Source: Pseudocolwellia agarivorans
GTDB lineage: Bacteria > Pseudomonadota > Gammaproteobacteria > Enterobacterales > Alteromonadaceae
DNA: 64,000 bases
Direction: 5' to 3'
Assembly (NCBI RefSeq): GCF_002000085.1
Contig: NZ_MUZU01000005.1
Coordinates: 186,001-250,000 of the forward strand
How positions within the stretch are numbered: position 1 is the stretch's first letter; every line of letters starts with the position of its first letter. The position numbers and the translations under genes are program-made. Below the pieces are notes generated by a model. The model saw only the letters and a list, made by a program, of their open reading frames with translations. It had not been told where the DNA came from and made no database searches. Of the stretch, positions 62,752-64,000 are shown in pieces.

Positions 62752-64000
62752 TTAATGGGTAACTGACATAAGAATACGAAAAGTGTTGTGGTATTTTTTC
62801 TCGTCGGCTCTGCCATATTTTATTAAAATATCGTCTTTACCGTCGTTGTTGAGATCGTCTGTTACTAACATTTCTCCTTGATCAGGTATAACTGTTTCGT
62901 ATTTTTTAGGCTTTTTAGCAAATAAACGGGCGTTGTCAGTACCAAGGTAAATTTTGAGGGTATCGTCGTCTTCAGACAGCATTAAGTCTTGTAACTTGTC
63001 CCCGTTTACATCTAATAAGATAACAACCGGATTGCCACTTGTACCTGAGCTTAAGCTAAAGTTCAGTTGAACTTCTTTAGTCACTTTAGACTTTTTATTA
63101 AAGTGACCTTTATCATCCATATAAAATAGATGGACGTCTTGATCTATACTACCAGAAAGTAAAGCACCAATAATTTGAGATAAACCAATATCAAATCCAG
63201 CCACTAAAATTTCATCTTTTTTGTCGTTATTAATATCAACAAATTGTATGTCAGTTAAGGTGCCTTCTGCTTTTATAGCACTGTCTGGCAGATCGAGAAA
63301 ATACAGTTTACTATCGATGTTTTGGCCTAAATATATTTCATAGTCGTTGGTTTTATTTAAAACGCCTTCGCTTTGTGTAAACCTAACCACCATATCAATA
63401 ATATTATCGTTATTGATATCTTTAATTTGTTCTATTTTTCGGTAACTTAGGTTGCTTTGATCGAGTTTTTCGCCATCTGCGCCTAACTTATTCCACCAAT
63501 CAATATTGCTGATAAGTTTATTGATAGCAATAGTATGAGGAATAGGGCTTATGGTGGAATCAGCTTGCTGAAGAAAGTAAACCAACTGACCATTATGTAT
63601 GTACATAACATCTTGTAAGTGATCAAAATTTACATCACCAAAATGTATGTTAGTTTTAAAGTATGTTATTTCTTCGGAAGTAAATAAAGCTTCAGGTTGA
63701 ATGGGCAAAACTGATGTCTTAAGCCCTTGCTCCGTTTGTATGAATACATGCACTTGATTGAAATCAGCAATATAAATATCGTCATACTTATCGTTACTTA
63801 ATTGGCTTATAAAATGCGCTTTAGCTAAGTACTGTTCGTTATTTCCTTTGGCTATAGATGAAATGGCATGAATAGATTTAAAGGGTAACTTTTTTTCTAT
63901 TTGAGCTTGGTTCAATAAGTAAATGTTATTGCTTGATAAAAAGTAAAGTGTTTGTAGTTTATCTGCCTGCCAAGTTGAAATGTCAAAACTATAGAAATCT
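62752..64000 (-). CDS. FG-GAP/VCBS-type repeat protein, 5'-truncated by the window edge
   Basis: The frame stays open to the right edge: before the TTG at 63915 the codons continue as '...SFDISTWQADKLQTLYFLSSNNIYLLNQAQIEKK'-type sequence (first part not in the window), so the N-terminus is missing. At least 415 residues are visible. Repeated blades carry D-x-N-x-D-x-x-D-like calcium loops: 'LSNDKYDDIYIADF', 'DVNFDHLQDVMYI', 'DINNDNIIDMVVRF', 'DINNDKKDEILVAGF', 'DVNGDKLQDLMLS' and 'DLNNDGKDDILIKYG'. This is an FG-GAP/integrin-alpha-like beta-propeller. Likely secreted, maybe a partner for the convergent giant surface protein; function unknown. Confidence 0.75.
   Translation of the reverse strand, partial: DFYSFDISTWQADKLQTLYFLSSNNIYLLNQAQIEKKLPFKSIHAISSIAKGNNEQYLAKAHFISQLSNDKYDDIYIADFNQVHVFIQTEQGLKTSVLPIQPEALFTSEEITYFKTNIHFGDVNFDHLQDVMYIHNGQLVYFLQQADSTISPIPHTIAINKLISNIDWWNKLGADGEKLDQSNLSYRKIEQIKDINNDNIIDMVVRFTQSEGVLNKTNDYEIYLGQNIDSKLYFLDLPDSAIKAEGTLTDIQFVDINNDKKDEILVAGFDIGLSQIIGALLSGSIDQDVHLFYMDDKGHFNKKSKVTKEVQLNFSLSSGTSGNPVVILLDVNGDKLQDLMLSEDDDTLKIYLGTDNARLFAKKPKKYETVIPDQGEMLVTDDLNNDGKDDILIKYGRADEKKYHNTFRILMSVTH

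Overview
The window is AT-rich bacterial chromosome that is densely coded and looks like a marine gammaproteobacterium of the order Alteromonadales, most likely family Colwelliaceae (Colwellia/Thalassotalea type). This rests on clear gammaproteobacterial orthologues (rhlB-gppA, rho, ubiD-fre, minCDE, proBA, greB, tex, arfA, tesB, pldA, an mshQ-type gene) in an AT-rich background, and on short intergenic palindromes of a kind seen in that group. It is chromosomal: there is no phage, plasmid or integrase gene, no CRISPR array, and no rRNA or tRNA gene that I can see.

Layout. 1-4.5 kb: end of a DUF4129-DUF4350-MoxR-DUF58 operon with overlapping genes. 4.5-7 kb: a DUF4234 membrane protein, then a Met/His-rich outer-membrane-type protein with a DUF2946 protein (probable copper link). 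7.1-10.4 kb: a pirin / glutathionyl-hydroquinone reductase / DoxX operon divergent from a LysR regulator, the same gene set as E. coli yhaK-yqjG-yqjF-yhaJ, with a perfect palindrome in the divergent gap. 10.4-14.3 kb: proB-proA and a DUF1570-like putative metalloprotease. 14.8-18.3 kb: acyltransferase, YbdG-type mechanosensitive channel, tesB and a small conserved protein. 18.4-25.1 kb: gppA-rhlB divergent from rho, then ubiD and fre. 25.2-28.3 kb: arfA with a hairpin across its stop codon, a broken GNAT acetyltransferase, ydcH and minCDE. 28.5-35.6 kb: a secreted DPP4-like peptidase, a STAS-like protein, a DUF938 methyltransferase-like protein, a COG3146 acyltransferase and tex, which also carries a long hairpin across its stop codon. 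35.7-39.7 kb: a CsgG-type lipoprotein divergent from an HTH-membrane-TPR protein, separated by a MITE-like element. 39.8-46.8 kb: greB, a TetR regulator and a complete tripartite RND efflux operon with a palindromic operator. 47.1-53.9 kb: DUF445, aromatic/aspartate aminotransferase, DUF952 fusion, pldA, amidohydrolase and an M23 peptidase. 54.2-62.7 kb: one giant 2813-residue LamG / ten-repeat / LamG / DUF6701 (MshQ-like) surface protein outside any MSHA locus. 62.7-64 kb: an FG-GAP-like repeat protein running off the right edge.

How the genes work together. Many belong to envelope maintenance and stress: metal handling, quinone/electrophile stress, multidrug efflux, phospholipid repair (OMPLA, PlsC-type acyltransferase) and osmotic release (YbdG). 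Another group deals with transcription and translation quality (Rho, RhlB, GreB, Tex, ArfA). The most unusual items are the long perfect inverted repeats across the stop codons of arfA and tex, the orphan MshQ-like giant built of alternating repeat units, the MITE and its 47-bp relative, and the CsgG / HTH-TM-TPR divergent pair. Functions given for DUF families are inferences from family membership and context.
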